From Candidatus Aenigmatarchaeota archaeon (GTDB taxonomy: Archaea; Aenigmatarchaeota; Aenigmatarchaeia; QMZP01): a DNA stretch of 11,470 nucleotides. Every line of letters begins with the position of its first letter. Positions within the stretch are counted from its first letter, which is position 1. This document shows positions 5,459-11,470 of this stretch, piece after piece. The notes under the pieces were generated by a model that was not told where the DNA came from, did no database searches, and saw only the letters and a program-made list of their open reading frames with translations. Where the stretch lies: contig JAFCEK010000024.1 in assembly GCA_017609225.1 (NCBI GenBank), forward strand, positions 1-11,470, in the 5' to 3' direction. Position numbers and translations under genes: made by a program.

Positions 5459-7867
5459 ATGGAGGGAAAGAAACCCAGACTGGAAGGAAAGAGATGGAGC
5501 AAGGATTTTGAGAAGCCAATTTATACGGAATGGAAGAACAGCAGGGCTTACAGGTTTGACAGGAACAGCAAAAAACCTGTTTACTCAATAGACACGCCGC
5601 CGCCCTATGTTAACACCCCGGTGCATATCGGGCAGGCAACCACATACATACTGATGGATTTCTTTGCAAGGTTCAGGAGAATGATAGGATACAATGTTTT
5701 GTTTCCCCTGGGGCTTGACAGAAACGGGCTTCCAATTGAGATGAGCGCTGAGAAGAAGTTTAATGTAAAGCTTACGCAGCTGCCCAGAAAAAAAGCCCTG
5801 GAATACTGTGAATCTGTTCTGAAGGAGGCAAGCATGGCATCAACAGAAACATTCCTGCGCTCCGGCATAAGCTTTAATTCCTGGGAGCTCGGCAAAGAGA
5901 TTGGGGATGTATACTACACTGATTCCGATGACTACAGGGCCCTGACACAGGAAACCTTTATTGATATGTACAAGAAAGGGCTCATATACCAGGATGAGAG
6001 AATCAATAACTGGTGCCCGGGATGCCAGACAACCATTGCTGATGCAGAGGTTGTTTATGCAGAGCTTCCAACATACTTCAATGATGTCGTGTTCACAGTA
6101 AAGGAAACAGGAGAAAAGATTGTAATAGGAACAACAAGACCAGAGCTTATATGCACATGCGGCATGATTATTTACCATCCTGATGATGAGAGGTACAAGC
6201 ACCTTGAGGGAAAAACAGCAATAACACCGGTTTTTGAAAAAGAGGTTCCTATAAAGGCGCATGCAATGGCTGATCCTGAAAAGGGAACAGGACTTGTTAT
6301 GATGTGCTCTGCAGGGGATTTATCAGATATAAGATTCTTCAGGGAGATGAAACTGAAGCCTGTTATTGCAATAAACAAGGACGGAACAATGAATGAGCAT
6401 GCAGGATTTCTGAAAGGGCTTAAGATAGAAGAGGCAAGAAAGAAAATGATTGAGGAGCTCAGGAAGAGGAACCTGCTTGTGAAACAGGTAAAGGTAACCC
6501 ACAGGACGCCAATCTGTGAAAGAAGCAAGGACCAGATTGAGTTTATATCCATGAAGGAATGGTATGTAAAGCAGGTAAAATTCAAATCAAAAATGAAAGA
6601 GCTTGCAGGCAAAATGAATTTTTTCGCCCCCAAATCCAGGCAGATTCTGCTTGACTGGATAGATTCTGTATCAATTGACTGGCCCATATCCAGAAGAAGG
6701 TTCTATGCCACAGAGGTTCCTGTCTGGTACTGCAAGGAATGCAGCAAGGTTATAATTCCTGAAAAAGGGAGATACTACAGGCCCTGGAAGGAAAAGCCGC
6801 CCGTGAAAAAATGCAAATGCGGCTCCACAGAGTTTGTTGGAGACACAAGGGTTTTTGACACATGGTTTGATTCCTCCATATCCCCTCTTTACATACTGAA
6901 ATACTCTAGAGACAACAAATTCTTTGAGAAGAACACGCCATGCTCCCTGAGACCGCAGGGAAAGGAGATTGTAAGAACATGGCTCTACTACACAGTGCTA
7001 AAGGACTGGCTTCTCACAAAAAAACTGATTTTCAGGGATGTCTGGATAAACTATCATATTGTTGATGAAAAAGGCCGCAAGATGTCAAAGAGTCTGGGGA
7101 ATGTTATTGATCCCAGGGAGGTTCTGGATAAATTTGGAGCAGAGCCTTTCAGGCTCTGGGCGGCTGTGGAGGGCAACATAACAAAAACAGATTTCAGATG
7201 CTCCTTTGACCGTATTGAAGGAGCAGGCAAGTTTCTGACAAAGCTCTGGAATATAGCAAGGTTTATTTCCATGTTTCCTGACCCCCTGGAATCCTCGAAA
7301 GATAGCAAAGAGAAAAGCATAAAATATACAGACCTGGACAAATGGATACTGAAGGAGGTACACACGCTTGTGGACATTGCAAGAAAAAAATACATGGAAT
7401 ATGATTTTCATAACCCTGTTACGAAGATAAAGCATTTCATCTGGGAAGTCTTTGCCTCGCATTATATTGAAATGGTAAAGAACAGGGCATATAACGAGAA
7501 AAAGCAGTTCAGCAGGGAAGAGCAGAACGCTGCGCTCAGGACACTTCATGAAGTGCTGGACCTTTTGCTTAAAATGCTGGCACCTGTTATACCCTTCATA
7601 ACATACAAAATATACAAAGACCTCAGGAAAAGGGATATTCATTCTGAAAGCTTCCCGAAACCAGATGCAGAAATAATAAAACAGAAGCTCCCCTTTGATA
7701 CAGAAGACATAATCAAGCTGAACAGTGTTATATGGAAGGAAAAGAGAGACAAGGGACTCTCGCTTAAGGCAGAGATTAAACTGGCAGAAATCCCGGCAAA
7801 ATTAAGGTCAATTGAAAATGAGATAAAGGAAACGCACAATATCGCAAGGATAACTTATAAAAAGTAA
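5459..7867 (+). CDS. valS: Valyl-tRNA synthetase, archaeal type
   Basis: Class Ia synthetase that charges tRNA-Val. Its Rossmann core carries SIDTPPPYVNTPVHIGQA (43-60); the usual HIGH signature reads HIGQ (56-59). The second signature KMSKS is at 541-545 within GRKMSKSLGNVIDPREVL. The CP1 editing domain, which hydrolyses Thr-tRNA-Val, has TTRPE (225-229) and GTGLVMMCSAGD (276-287). Zinc-binding clusters are CPGC (186-189), CKEC (425-428) and CKC (452-454). Marks of ValRS rather than IleRS or LeuRS are ISRRRFYATEVPVWYC (410-425), DTWFDSSISPL (467-477) and RPQGKEIVRTW (498-508). The anticodon-binding helical domain runs from about 620 to 760. At 802 residues it is shorter than many ValRSs (about 860-950), mainly at the C-terminus. 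It follows the HAD-YvcK gene by 44 bases. Confidence 0.96.
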   Translation: MEGKKPRLEGKRWSKDFEKPIYTEWKNSRAYRFDRNSKKPVYSIDTPPPYVNTPVHIGQATTYILMDFFARFRRMIGYNVLFPLGLDRNGLPIEMSAEKKFNVKLTQLPRKKALEYCESVLKEASMASTETFLRSGISFNSWELGKEIGDVYYTDSDDYRALTQETFIDMYKKGLIYQDERINNWCPGCQTTIADAEVVYAELPTYFNDVVFTVKETGEKIVIGTTRPELICTCGMIIYHPDDERYKHLEGKTAITPVFEKEVPIKAHAMADPEKGTGLVMMCSAGDLSDIRFFREMKLKPVIAINKDGTMNEHAGFLKGLKIEEARKKMIEELRKRNLLVKQVKVTHRTPICERSKDQIEFISMKEWYVKQVKFKSKMKELAGKMNFFAPKSRQILLDWIDSVSIDWPISRRRFYATEVPVWYCKECSKVIIPEKGRYYRPWKEKPPVKKCKCGSTEFVGDTRVFDTWFDSSISPLYILKYSRDNKFFEKNTPCSLRPQGKEIVRTWLYYTVLKDWLLTKKLIFRDVWINYHIVDEKGRKMSKSLGNVIDPREVLDKFGAEPFRLWAAVEGNITKTDFRCSFDRIEGAGKFLTKLWNIARFISMFPDPLESSKDSKEKSIKYTDLDKWILKEVHTLVDIARKKYMEYDFHNPVTKIKHFIWEVFASHYIEMVKNRAYNEKKQFSREEQNAALRTLHEVLDLLLKMLAPVIPFITYKIYKDLRKRDIHSESFPKPDAEIIKQKLPFDTEDIIKLNSVIWKEKRDKGLSLKAEIKLAEIPAKLRSIENEIKETHNIARITYKK

Positions 7868-7868
7868 A

Positions 7869-7873
7869 TTTTT
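7869..7873 (+). terminator. Probable T-run terminator of valS
   Basis: TTTTT begins 2 bases after the valS stop. Archaeal intrinsic termination works on short T-tracts without a needed hairpin. A new promoter follows 28 bases later. Confidence 0.35.
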
Positions 7874-7901
7874 GTGCAAAGTGGGACCTGTGTGGGAAAA
7901 C

Positions 7902-7910
7902 TTTATAAAT
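7902..7910 (+). promoter_or_regulatory. Strong archaeal promoter (BRE + TATA) for a hidden small unit
   Basis: TTTATAAAT is close to the best archaeal TATA consensus, and the purine-rich GGGAAAAC just before it looks like a BRE. It begins 28 bases before an ATG at 7930. It lies about 190 bases before the RNase Z ATG and about 160 before RNase Z's own AT-rich box, so it does not seem meant for that gene. Confidence 0.65.
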
Positions 7911-7929
7911 AACAAACACAATTTCAGGT

Positions 7930-8034
7930 ATGGAACTGAAAAAACTGATAATGCTTGAAAGAAGGATTTCCAGTTTAGATACAGGCCTCATTGAGATAAA
8001 CACAAAGTCAGCTTTCTTAAAGGAACTTGCCTGA
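7930..8034 (+). CDS. Putative 34-residue leaderless small protein, function unknown
   Basis: A short ORF, ATG to TGA, that begins MELKKLIMLERRISSLDTGL and ends FLKELA. Support is positional: a strong TATA box 28 bases upstream, the same spacing seen for the leaderless genes in this window, and a T-tract 14 bases after the stop, so the unit would be about 120-125 bases long. Its arginine codons are AGA and AGG, like the neighbours. The first half could form an amphipathic helix with Leu/Ile spaced between Lys/Arg/Glu. There is no signal peptide, Cys pair or known motif. Alternatives are a non-coding RNA with a chance ORF, or a leader for RNase Z. I do not recognise a family. Confidence 0.4.
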   Translation: MELKKLIMLERRISSLDTGLIEINTKSAFLKELA

Positions 8035-8047
8035 TTCTGCTCTCCTG

Positions 8048-8055
8048 TTTTTATT
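8048..8055 (+). terminator. T-tract terminator after the small ORF
   Basis: TTTTTATT, 14 bases after the TGA of the 34-codon ORF and before the RNase Z promoter. This is the usual form of an archaeal intrinsic terminator and would end the small transcript. Confidence 0.45.
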
Positions 8056-8070
8056 ACAAAGCAACAATAA

Positions 8071-8078
8071 TTAAAATA
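8071..8078 (+). promoter_or_regulatory. Probable TATA box of RNase Z
   Basis: TTAAAATA begins 29 bases before the RNase Z ATG at 8100, in an AT-rich stretch (8067-8091). The spacing predicts a leaderless transcript. Confidence 0.45.
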
Positions 8079-8099
8079 ATATATCTAAATTGTATTCGC

Positions 8100-9056
8100 A
8101 TGCTTGAGATAGTGTTTTTGGGCACGGGTTCCGGCATACCCACAAGAAGGAGGAATCATTCAGCCATATGGCTAAGATATGAAGGAGAAACCATGCTCTG
8201 GGACTGCGGGGAGGGAACACAGAGGCAGCTCCTTAAGGCAGGGATAAACTTCATGAAGATAAACAACATTTTCATAACACACTGGCATGCAGACCACTGG
8301 GCAGGGCTTATCGGTCTTATACAGACAATGAACCTGGAAAGCAGGAAAGAGCCCCTCTACATATACGGACCTGATGCAGAAAGATTTGTTTCCGACATAC
8401 TTGACCTGGACTACTGGGGCCCAAGATTCAAAATAATAGGCAGGGATGTACCATCAGAAGGTGGTGATATAGCAGAAATTTTCAAAACAAAAACCTTTGA
8501 AATACTTTCAACACCTGTTAACCATACAGTGCCTGCAGCAGCATACTGTTTCAAAGAAACAGACAGATGGAACGTTGACATAAAAAAGGCAGAAAGGCTT
8601 TACGGCCTGAGGCAGGGACCTCTGGTAGGCAGACTGAAAAAAACAGGAAAGATAACATTCAGGGGAAAGACAATAACGCTTGAAGATGTGGGCATCATAA
8701 CAAGGGGAATGAAGGTTGTTTATTCAGGGGATACAAGGCCATGCAGAAACATGGTGAATCTTGCAATGGATGCCGATATTCTCATACATGATGCAACCTT
8801 TATGGAAGACCAGGAGGACAGGATGCACACAGGCGTTGCCGATGCCGCAAAAACAGCAAAGAAGGCAGATGTCAGGAAGCTTATACTGACCCATTTCTCC
8901 AGAAGATATATTGACATGAAGCCCCTGGAAAACGAAGCCAAAAAAATATTCAGGGACACTGTTCTGGCAGAAGACTTTATGAAGATAAAACTGAAAAACA
9001 GGGAATCCGGAACAGAATTCAAAATTGAGAAACCCAGACAGCATAAGAAAAATTAA
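8100..9056 (+). CDS. rnz: Ribonuclease Z (tRNA 3' processing endonuclease)
   Basis: Zinc-dependent beta-CASP-like metallo-beta-lactamase-fold endonuclease that cuts tRNA precursors after the discriminator base so that CCA can be added. It is 318 residues long, the size of the short RNase Z form. Motifs in order: FLGTGSGIPT (6-15), DCGEGTQRQLL (35-45), the metal motif HWHADH (H61, H63, D65, H66), H142 in VNHTVPAAAYCF, the exosite-arm region 170-200, SGDTRPC (209-215, D211), HDATF (230-234), HTGVADAA (H243) and THFSRRY (264-270, H265). All expected zinc ligands are present. The usual HLHGDH reads HWHADH. The ATG at 8100 has no Shine-Dalgarno site but has a TATA box at the leaderless distance. 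Confidence 0.95.
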   Translation: MLEIVFLGTGSGIPTRRRNHSAIWLRYEGETMLWDCGEGTQRQLLKAGINFMKINNIFITHWHADHWAGLIGLIQTMNLESRKEPLYIYGPDAERFVSDILDLDYWGPRFKIIGRDVPSEGGDIAEIFKTKTFEILSTPVNHTVPAAAYCFKETDRWNVDIKKAERLYGLRQGPLVGRLKKTGKITFRGKTITLEDVGIITRGMKVVYSGDTRPCRNMVNLAMDADILIHDATFMEDQEDRMHTGVADAAKTAKKADVRKLILTHFSRRYIDMKPLENEAKKIFRDTVLAEDFMKIKLKNRESGTEFKIEKPRQHKKN

Positions 9057-9081
9057 CTGCTTTATAAACCTAACCCAAATC

Positions 9082-9089
9082 TTTATATA
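9082..9089 (+). promoter_or_regulatory. TATA box of the zinc-ribbon gene
   Basis: TTTATATA begins 31 bases before the GTG at 9113 and 40 before the ATG at 9122, so it favours a leaderless GTG start. A second TATA-like TTTATAAA lies at 9061-9068, just after the RNase Z stop. Confidence 0.6.
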
Positions 9090-9112
9090 TCAGTAAAAGT
9101 TACTATACTAAA

Positions 9113-9361
9113 GTGACAATTATGGGAAACTTCAGATACATAACAAACAGAACCCTGGCTGACAAAAAGGGAAATGAAGATTCCGGAAGGGTAAGAATGA
9201 TGGTCAGGAACGGCTCTGACATAGCAGAAGGGGATTATCTGTGCCCTGAATGCCATCATACAGGAAAGATACATCAGCTATTCAAAAGACCTATTATAGT
9301 GAAATGCGGAAAGTGCGGCTATTCAATGAGGCTGCCAAGGCTTAAGGGCAAGGCAAAGTAA
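9113..9361 (+). CDS. Small zinc-ribbon protein of unknown function
   Basis: An 82-residue protein with one C2-C2 zinc ribbon: CPEC (44-47) and CGKC (65-68), separated by a 17-residue spacer, then a basic tail (MRLPRLKGKAK). The N-terminal 40 residues have no clear motif. The ribbon plus basic tail suggests nucleic-acid or ribosome binding, but that is inference; it could equally be a structural ribbon in a larger complex. I recall similar CPEC ... RLPRLK proteins in DPANN genomes, annotated as hypothetical. The GTG at 9113 fits TATA spacing; the ATG at 9122 would give a protein 3 residues shorter. It sits between RNase Z and tadC, each with its own promoter, so operon context says little. Confidence 0.75.
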   Translation: MTIMGNFRYITNRTLADKKGNEDSGRVRMMVRNGSDIAEGDYLCPECHHTGKIHQLFKRPIIVKCGKCGYSMRLPRLKGKAK

Positions 9362-9366
9362 ACAGC

Positions 9367-9374
9367 TATTTTTA
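9367..9374 (+). promoter_or_regulatory. TATA box of the tadC-like gene
   Basis: TATTTTTA followed by AAC, beginning 30 bases before the ATG at 9397, predicts a leaderless mRNA. It is identical to the box before the HAD-YvcK gene. Its T-run may also end the zinc-ribbon transcript. Confidence 0.5.
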
Positions 9375-9396
9375 ACCAGAAAAACAAGAATATAAT

Positions 9397-10260
9397 ATGA
9401 GATTTCCCAAACCAAGATATCTGTATGAGATAATATCAATACTTTTAGGCATTTCAATACTCTCCATCAATTTCCTTTTTGTTTCGAACATACTGCCTTT
9501 TCTGGTTCCTGTTCTGAACATTATAGGAGGCCTTATAGCCACGCTGCCGTCCGTTTTCCTTTTCTACAACAGATACAAAAAAAGCAAGGAAATAGAACAG
9601 CAGTTTATAGCCTTTGTAATGGACCTGAACCAGTCAATAAATTCAGGCATGACGCTGCCCATTGCGCTGGAATACTGTTCAAAAAAAGATTATGGCGCGC
9701 TTTCACCCTACATAAACAATCTTGCTGCAGAGGTTAACTGGGGAGTTCCATTCAAGAAGGCGCTGGAAATATTTGCAAAAAAAACAAAATCCCTTCCCAT
9801 ACAAAGAGCCACAACAACAATAATAGAAACATATGATGTGGGAGGGAAGATATCAGACACACTAACAGCAGTAGGCAAATCCCTGATGGAAATAGACAAA
9901 ATCAAAAGCGAAAGAACAGCATCTGTTCATTCACAAATAATAACCTCATACCTTATTTATTTTGTGTTTATATTTATTCTTGTAATCCTGCAGGCATTTC
10001 TTATCCCAGCACTAACACCGCCAAAGGAACTGACAGGAAGCGTTGCAGGCCTTATGGAAACAGCACCAGTCCCTTCAGGAGAATTGTACAAGGAAAGCTT
10101 CATAAATTTCATACTAATCCAGGGATTCTTTGCAGGGCTTGTAACAGGAAAAATGGCAGAGGGCTCAATAGTTGCAGGATTCAAGCATTCTGTGCTTCTG
10201 ATAGTAATCGGTTATACAATATTCTCCATAGCATCCCAGTTCCAGTTCAGCCTTTTCTGA
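9397..10260 (+). CDS. tadC: TadC/FlaJ-like type IV pilus membrane platform protein (T2SSF domain)
   Basis: Integral membrane protein of the GspF/TadC/ArlJ family, the inner-membrane platform on which type IV pili or archaella are assembled. Its 287 residues are about the size of single-domain TadC proteins, shorter than ArlJ/FlaJ (over 500). Membrane segments are likely at about 10-30, 33-57, 180-206, 235-253 and 262-284. The cytoplasmic T2SSF domain (about 65-178) has QQFIAFVMDLNQSINSGMTL (69-88), a G115-V-P-F-K-K-A-L segment and ETYDVGGKISDTL (144-156). The C-terminal GKMAEGSIVAGFKHSVLL (251-268) resembles the conserved end of archaeal family members. It lies just before two prepilins, which supports a role in their assembly. 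No secretion ATPase or prepilin peptidase is in the window, so those would have to be encoded elsewhere. Confidence 0.85.
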   Translation: MRFPKPRYLYEIISILLGISILSINFLFVSNILPFLVPVLNIIGGLIATLPSVFLFYNRYKKSKEIEQQFIAFVMDLNQSINSGMTLPIALEYCSKKDYGALSPYINNLAAEVNWGVPFKKALEIFAKKTKSLPIQRATTTIIETYDVGGKISDTLTAVGKSLMEIDKIKSERTASVHSQIITSYLIYFVFIFILVILQAFLIPALTPPKELTGSVAGLMETAPVPSGELYKESFINFILIQGFFAGLVTGKMAEGSIVAGFKHSVLLIVIGYTIFSIASQFQFSLF

Positions 10261-10301
10261 ATTTATGCCGGATAAAAGAGAGATTTTAACCGATTAAAAA
10301 A

Positions 10302-10309
10302 TTTATAGG
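10302..10309 (+). promoter_or_regulatory. Probable TATA box of the first pilin gene
   Basis: TTTATAGG begins 40 bases before the ATG at 10342, giving a leader of about 10 bases. A second AT-rich box (GATTTTAA, about 10283-10290) would start about 20 bases earlier and would keep GAGGG (10328-10332) in the mRNA as a possible Shine-Dalgarno site. Confidence 0.4.
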
Positions 10310-10341
10310 TCTGAAACGAACTATAAAGAGGGCTGTGAAAA

Positions 10342-10827
10342 ATGAAGGGAATGTCACCAATGATTTCAGTTGTGCTTCTGGTAGCAATAGCAGTGTCAGT
10401 GGGCATAATGGTAACAACATGGATTACACATTGGGTAACAGAGCAGACAACTGATGTATCAGTAAGCTGTGCTGTTAACACAAATTATGTTATAGAAAGC
10501 GTGAGATGGAATATATCATCAAGCCTCAACAACACGCTTTTAATAAAGATAACAAACAGGGGAACCCAAAAGCTGTATGGCTTCGGAGTGGTGTTAAGCA
10601 ATGGAACAAAGGTAGTTAACCTGAATTCCTCAAGCCCGCTTATAGACCAGGGCGGAATAAGCGCTTCAAACAAACTTGGAACACAGGAATCTGTTTATAT
10701 CAAAGTTAACATGACAAATACAACACTTCATTATCCTGGACTGGGCGCCACGCTTACAGAAGTAAGGGTCACAAATGATGCATGCAAGACAGTATCGCAA
10801 AAAACAAACACGATTTTGACAAGTTAA
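10342..10827 (+). CDS. Archaeal type IV pilin/archaellin-like protein 1
   Basis: A 161-residue prepilin-like surface protein. The N-terminus MKGMSPMISVVLLVAIAVSV is a class III signal: short basic leader, probable cleavage after Gly3, then a long hydrophobic helix (about 4-32) that forms the pilus core. The rest is a Ser/Thr/Asn-rich beta domain like other archaeal pilin heads. Five to six N-X-S/T sequons are visible (N57, N63, N87, N95, N123, N126), so N-glycosylation is possible. C43 just after the helix and C148 near the C-terminus could form a disulfide. It follows the TadC-like gene by 81 bases and is likely assembled by that protein. Whether the filament is an adhesion pilus or another appendage cannot be told from sequence. 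Confidence 0.85.
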   Translation: MKGMSPMISVVLLVAIAVSVGIMVTTWITHWVTEQTTDVSVSCAVNTNYVIESVRWNISSSLNNTLLIKITNRGTQKLYGFGVVLSNGTKVVNLNSSSPLIDQGGISASNKLGTQESVYIKVNMTNTTLHYPGLGATLTEVRVTNDACKTVSQKTNTILTS

Positions 10828-10832
10828 AATAA

Positions 10833-10840
10833 TTTATAAG
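10833..10840 (+). promoter_or_regulatory. TATA box of the second pilin gene
   Basis: TTTATAAG, preceded by AA, begins 34 bases before the ATG at 10867, so the mRNA would have a leader of only about 3-6 bases. It lies in the 39-base gap between the two pilin genes, allowing separate expression of the second pilin. Confidence 0.5.
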
Positions 10841-10866
10841 GGGAAAACAAATAATAAAGTGATAAA

Positions 10867-11322
10867 ATGCAAAGAAAGGGTATTTCACCTCTTGTTGCAG
10901 TTATAATGCTTATAGCATTTACTCTTATTATAGCAGGAATTCTGGCAGGCTGGGCAACACAGTTTACGCAGTCACAAAGAACAAGCGCCCAGAGATGCGT
11001 GGATGCAAGGATTATTCTTCAAAGCGGTGTTTATGCCAACTCAAGTGAAAGCATTTCAAACCTTACGCTGACAGTATACAACTATGGCTCCGTGGACCTG
11101 AGTTTGAAGCCGATAGTAAAATATGTAAATGGTTCCATAGTAACATTCAATGATACAATCAGCGTAAATGCAGGAGAAATTGTAACCCATGTGCTTACAG
11201 GAATAGATGGCGCCAATTTTGAGCAGGTTACTGTTCAGTCTGTGGAATGCACACCGCCATGCTATTACTGTCCCGGCGCCCAGGACCTGTTGCTTGATAC
11301 AAACATAAGAGGCCTTCCCTAA
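10867..11322 (+). CDS. Archaeal type IV pilin/archaellin-like protein 2
   Basis: A 151-residue prepilin-like protein, a distant paralogue of the pilin before it. The N-terminus MQRKGISPLVAVIMLIAFTL has the class III form, with likely cleavage after Gly5 and a hydrophobic helix (about 6-32). The head is a predicted beta domain (NLTLTVYNYGSVDLSLKPIV at 65-84, typical of Ig/CARDB-like folds; this is inference). C44 follows the helix, as C43 does in the first pilin. Near the C-terminus there is a cluster C128-x3-C132-x2-C135 (CTPPCYYC), which the first pilin lacks. Four sequons are visible (N58, N65, N88, N95). It may be a minor or tip pilin; that role is a guess. Confidence 0.84.
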   Translation: MQRKGISPLVAVIMLIAFTLIIAGILAGWATQFTQSQRTSAQRCVDARIILQSGVYANSSESISNLTLTVYNYGSVDLSLKPIVKYVNGSIVTFNDTISVNAGEIVTHVLTGIDGANFEQVTVQSVECTPPCYYCPGAQDLLLDTNIRGLP

Positions 11323-11323
11323 C

Positions 11324-11330
11324 TTTTTCT
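11324..11330 (+). terminator. Probable T-run terminator after the second pilin
   Basis: TTTTTCT begins 2 bases after the pilin stop codon. No coding sequence is seen from here to the window end. Confidence 0.4.
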
Positions 11331-11371
11331 GCTAACCAAACAATTGATTAATTAATGGGAAAAAGTTAACA

Positions 11372-11392
11372 AAAAACATACCTCCAAGGGAG
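11372..11392. repeat. 21-base direct repeat, copy 1
   Basis: An A-run, then CATACCTCCAAGGGAG, identical to the copy at 11450-11470, which gives a period of 78. The repeat includes most of a CCTCC-AAG-GGAGG hairpin. The bases before both copies are loosely alike (TAAT, then GG, then an A-run and TTA before the repeat), so the true unit may be longer and partly degenerate. Confidence 0.8.
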
Positions 11393-11393
11393 G
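11381..11393. other. Short hairpin CCTCC-AAG-GGAGG inside the repeat
   Basis: A perfect 5-bp inverted repeat with a 3-base loop. The arms equal the anti-SD core and SD core, so on either strand it carries a GGAGG. Copy 2 repeats all but the last G before the window ends. Confidence 0.6.
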
Positions 11394-11449
11394 CATAAAG
11401 CTTTTCAGGTAATTTAAACCATTAGGTAATTGGACGGAAAACCTTTACC

Positions 11450-11470
11450 AAAAACATACCTCCAAGGGAG
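11450..11470. repeat. 21-base direct repeat, copy 2, cut by window end
   Basis: An exact match to 11372-11392 that runs to the last base of the window, so the true repeat may be longer. The 57 bases between the copies hold a direct repeat of AGGTAATT (11407-11414 and 11424-11431) and an AAAGCTTT palindrome (11397-11404). Confidence 0.8.

Noticed and set aside
7930..8055. C/D-box guide RNA in the valS-RNase Z gap
   Set aside because: A CTGA D-box-like string is present at 8031-8034, but I found no matching C box (RTGATGA) or internal C'/D' pair.
7868..8099. tRNA gene in the valS-RNase Z gap
   Set aside because: I looked for a cloverleaf with a T-loop GGTTCRA-type motif and found none.
11372..11470. 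Calling the end repeat a CRISPR array
   Set aside because: Only two copies are visible, the second is cut, the 78-base period is at the long end for CRISPR, and there are no cas genes in the window. I list it as a repeat of unknown kind.

Overview
The window comes from an archaeon. The ribosomal proteins, the KEOPS-type kinase Bud32, the ProRS and ValRS, the TadC/FlaJ-like membrane protein and the type IV pilins (G-I/M-S-P N-termini) are all of archaeal type. Nearly every promoter-proximal start codon lies about 28-32 bases after an AT-rich TATA box, which points to leaderless mRNAs. Compact proteins, short intergenic gaps, and a ValRS and a small zinc ribbon that resemble what I recall from Woesearchaeota, Pacearchaeota and Aenigmarchaeota suggest a DPANN-type lineage. 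That placement is an inference from memory, not a search. Arginine is coded almost only by AGA/AGG.

Layout. Bases 1-2172 (minus strand) hold one operon read right to left: bud32, rps5 (uS5), rpl30 (uL30), rpl15 (uL15, cut by the window edge). This is the 3' part of the archaeal spc ribosomal operon, but the gene before uS5 is bud32 rather than uL18. A 65-base divergent promoter region (2173-2237) separates it from the plus-strand genes: proS (2238-3692), a HAD phosphatase-YvcK fusion (3744-5414) and valS (5459-7867). Bases 7868-8099 look empty at first, but hold a strong promoter, a 34-codon leaderless ORF and a T-tract that together look like a tiny independent transcription unit. Next come RNase Z (8100-9056), a small zinc-ribbon protein (9113-9361), a TadC-like pilus platform protein (9397-10260) and two type IV pilins (10342-10827, 10867-11322). 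The last 148 bases are non-coding. They carry a 21-base direct repeat with a 78-base period and a hairpin core, and the second copy is cut by the window end.

How it fits together. The left two thirds is about translation and tRNA: ribosomal proteins, t6A modification (Bud32), tRNA charging (ProRS, ValRS) and tRNA 3'-end maturation (RNase Z). The right end is a surface-appendage locus with a membrane platform and two prepilins, but with no ATPase or prepilin peptidase in view. Genes inside the ribosomal operon use Shine-Dalgarno sites, while most promoter-proximal genes look leaderless, so both modes of initiation seem to be used. The points most worth a second look are the HAD-YvcK fusion, the hidden 34-codon unit, the rewired bud32-ribosomal operon and the unresolved terminal repeat.
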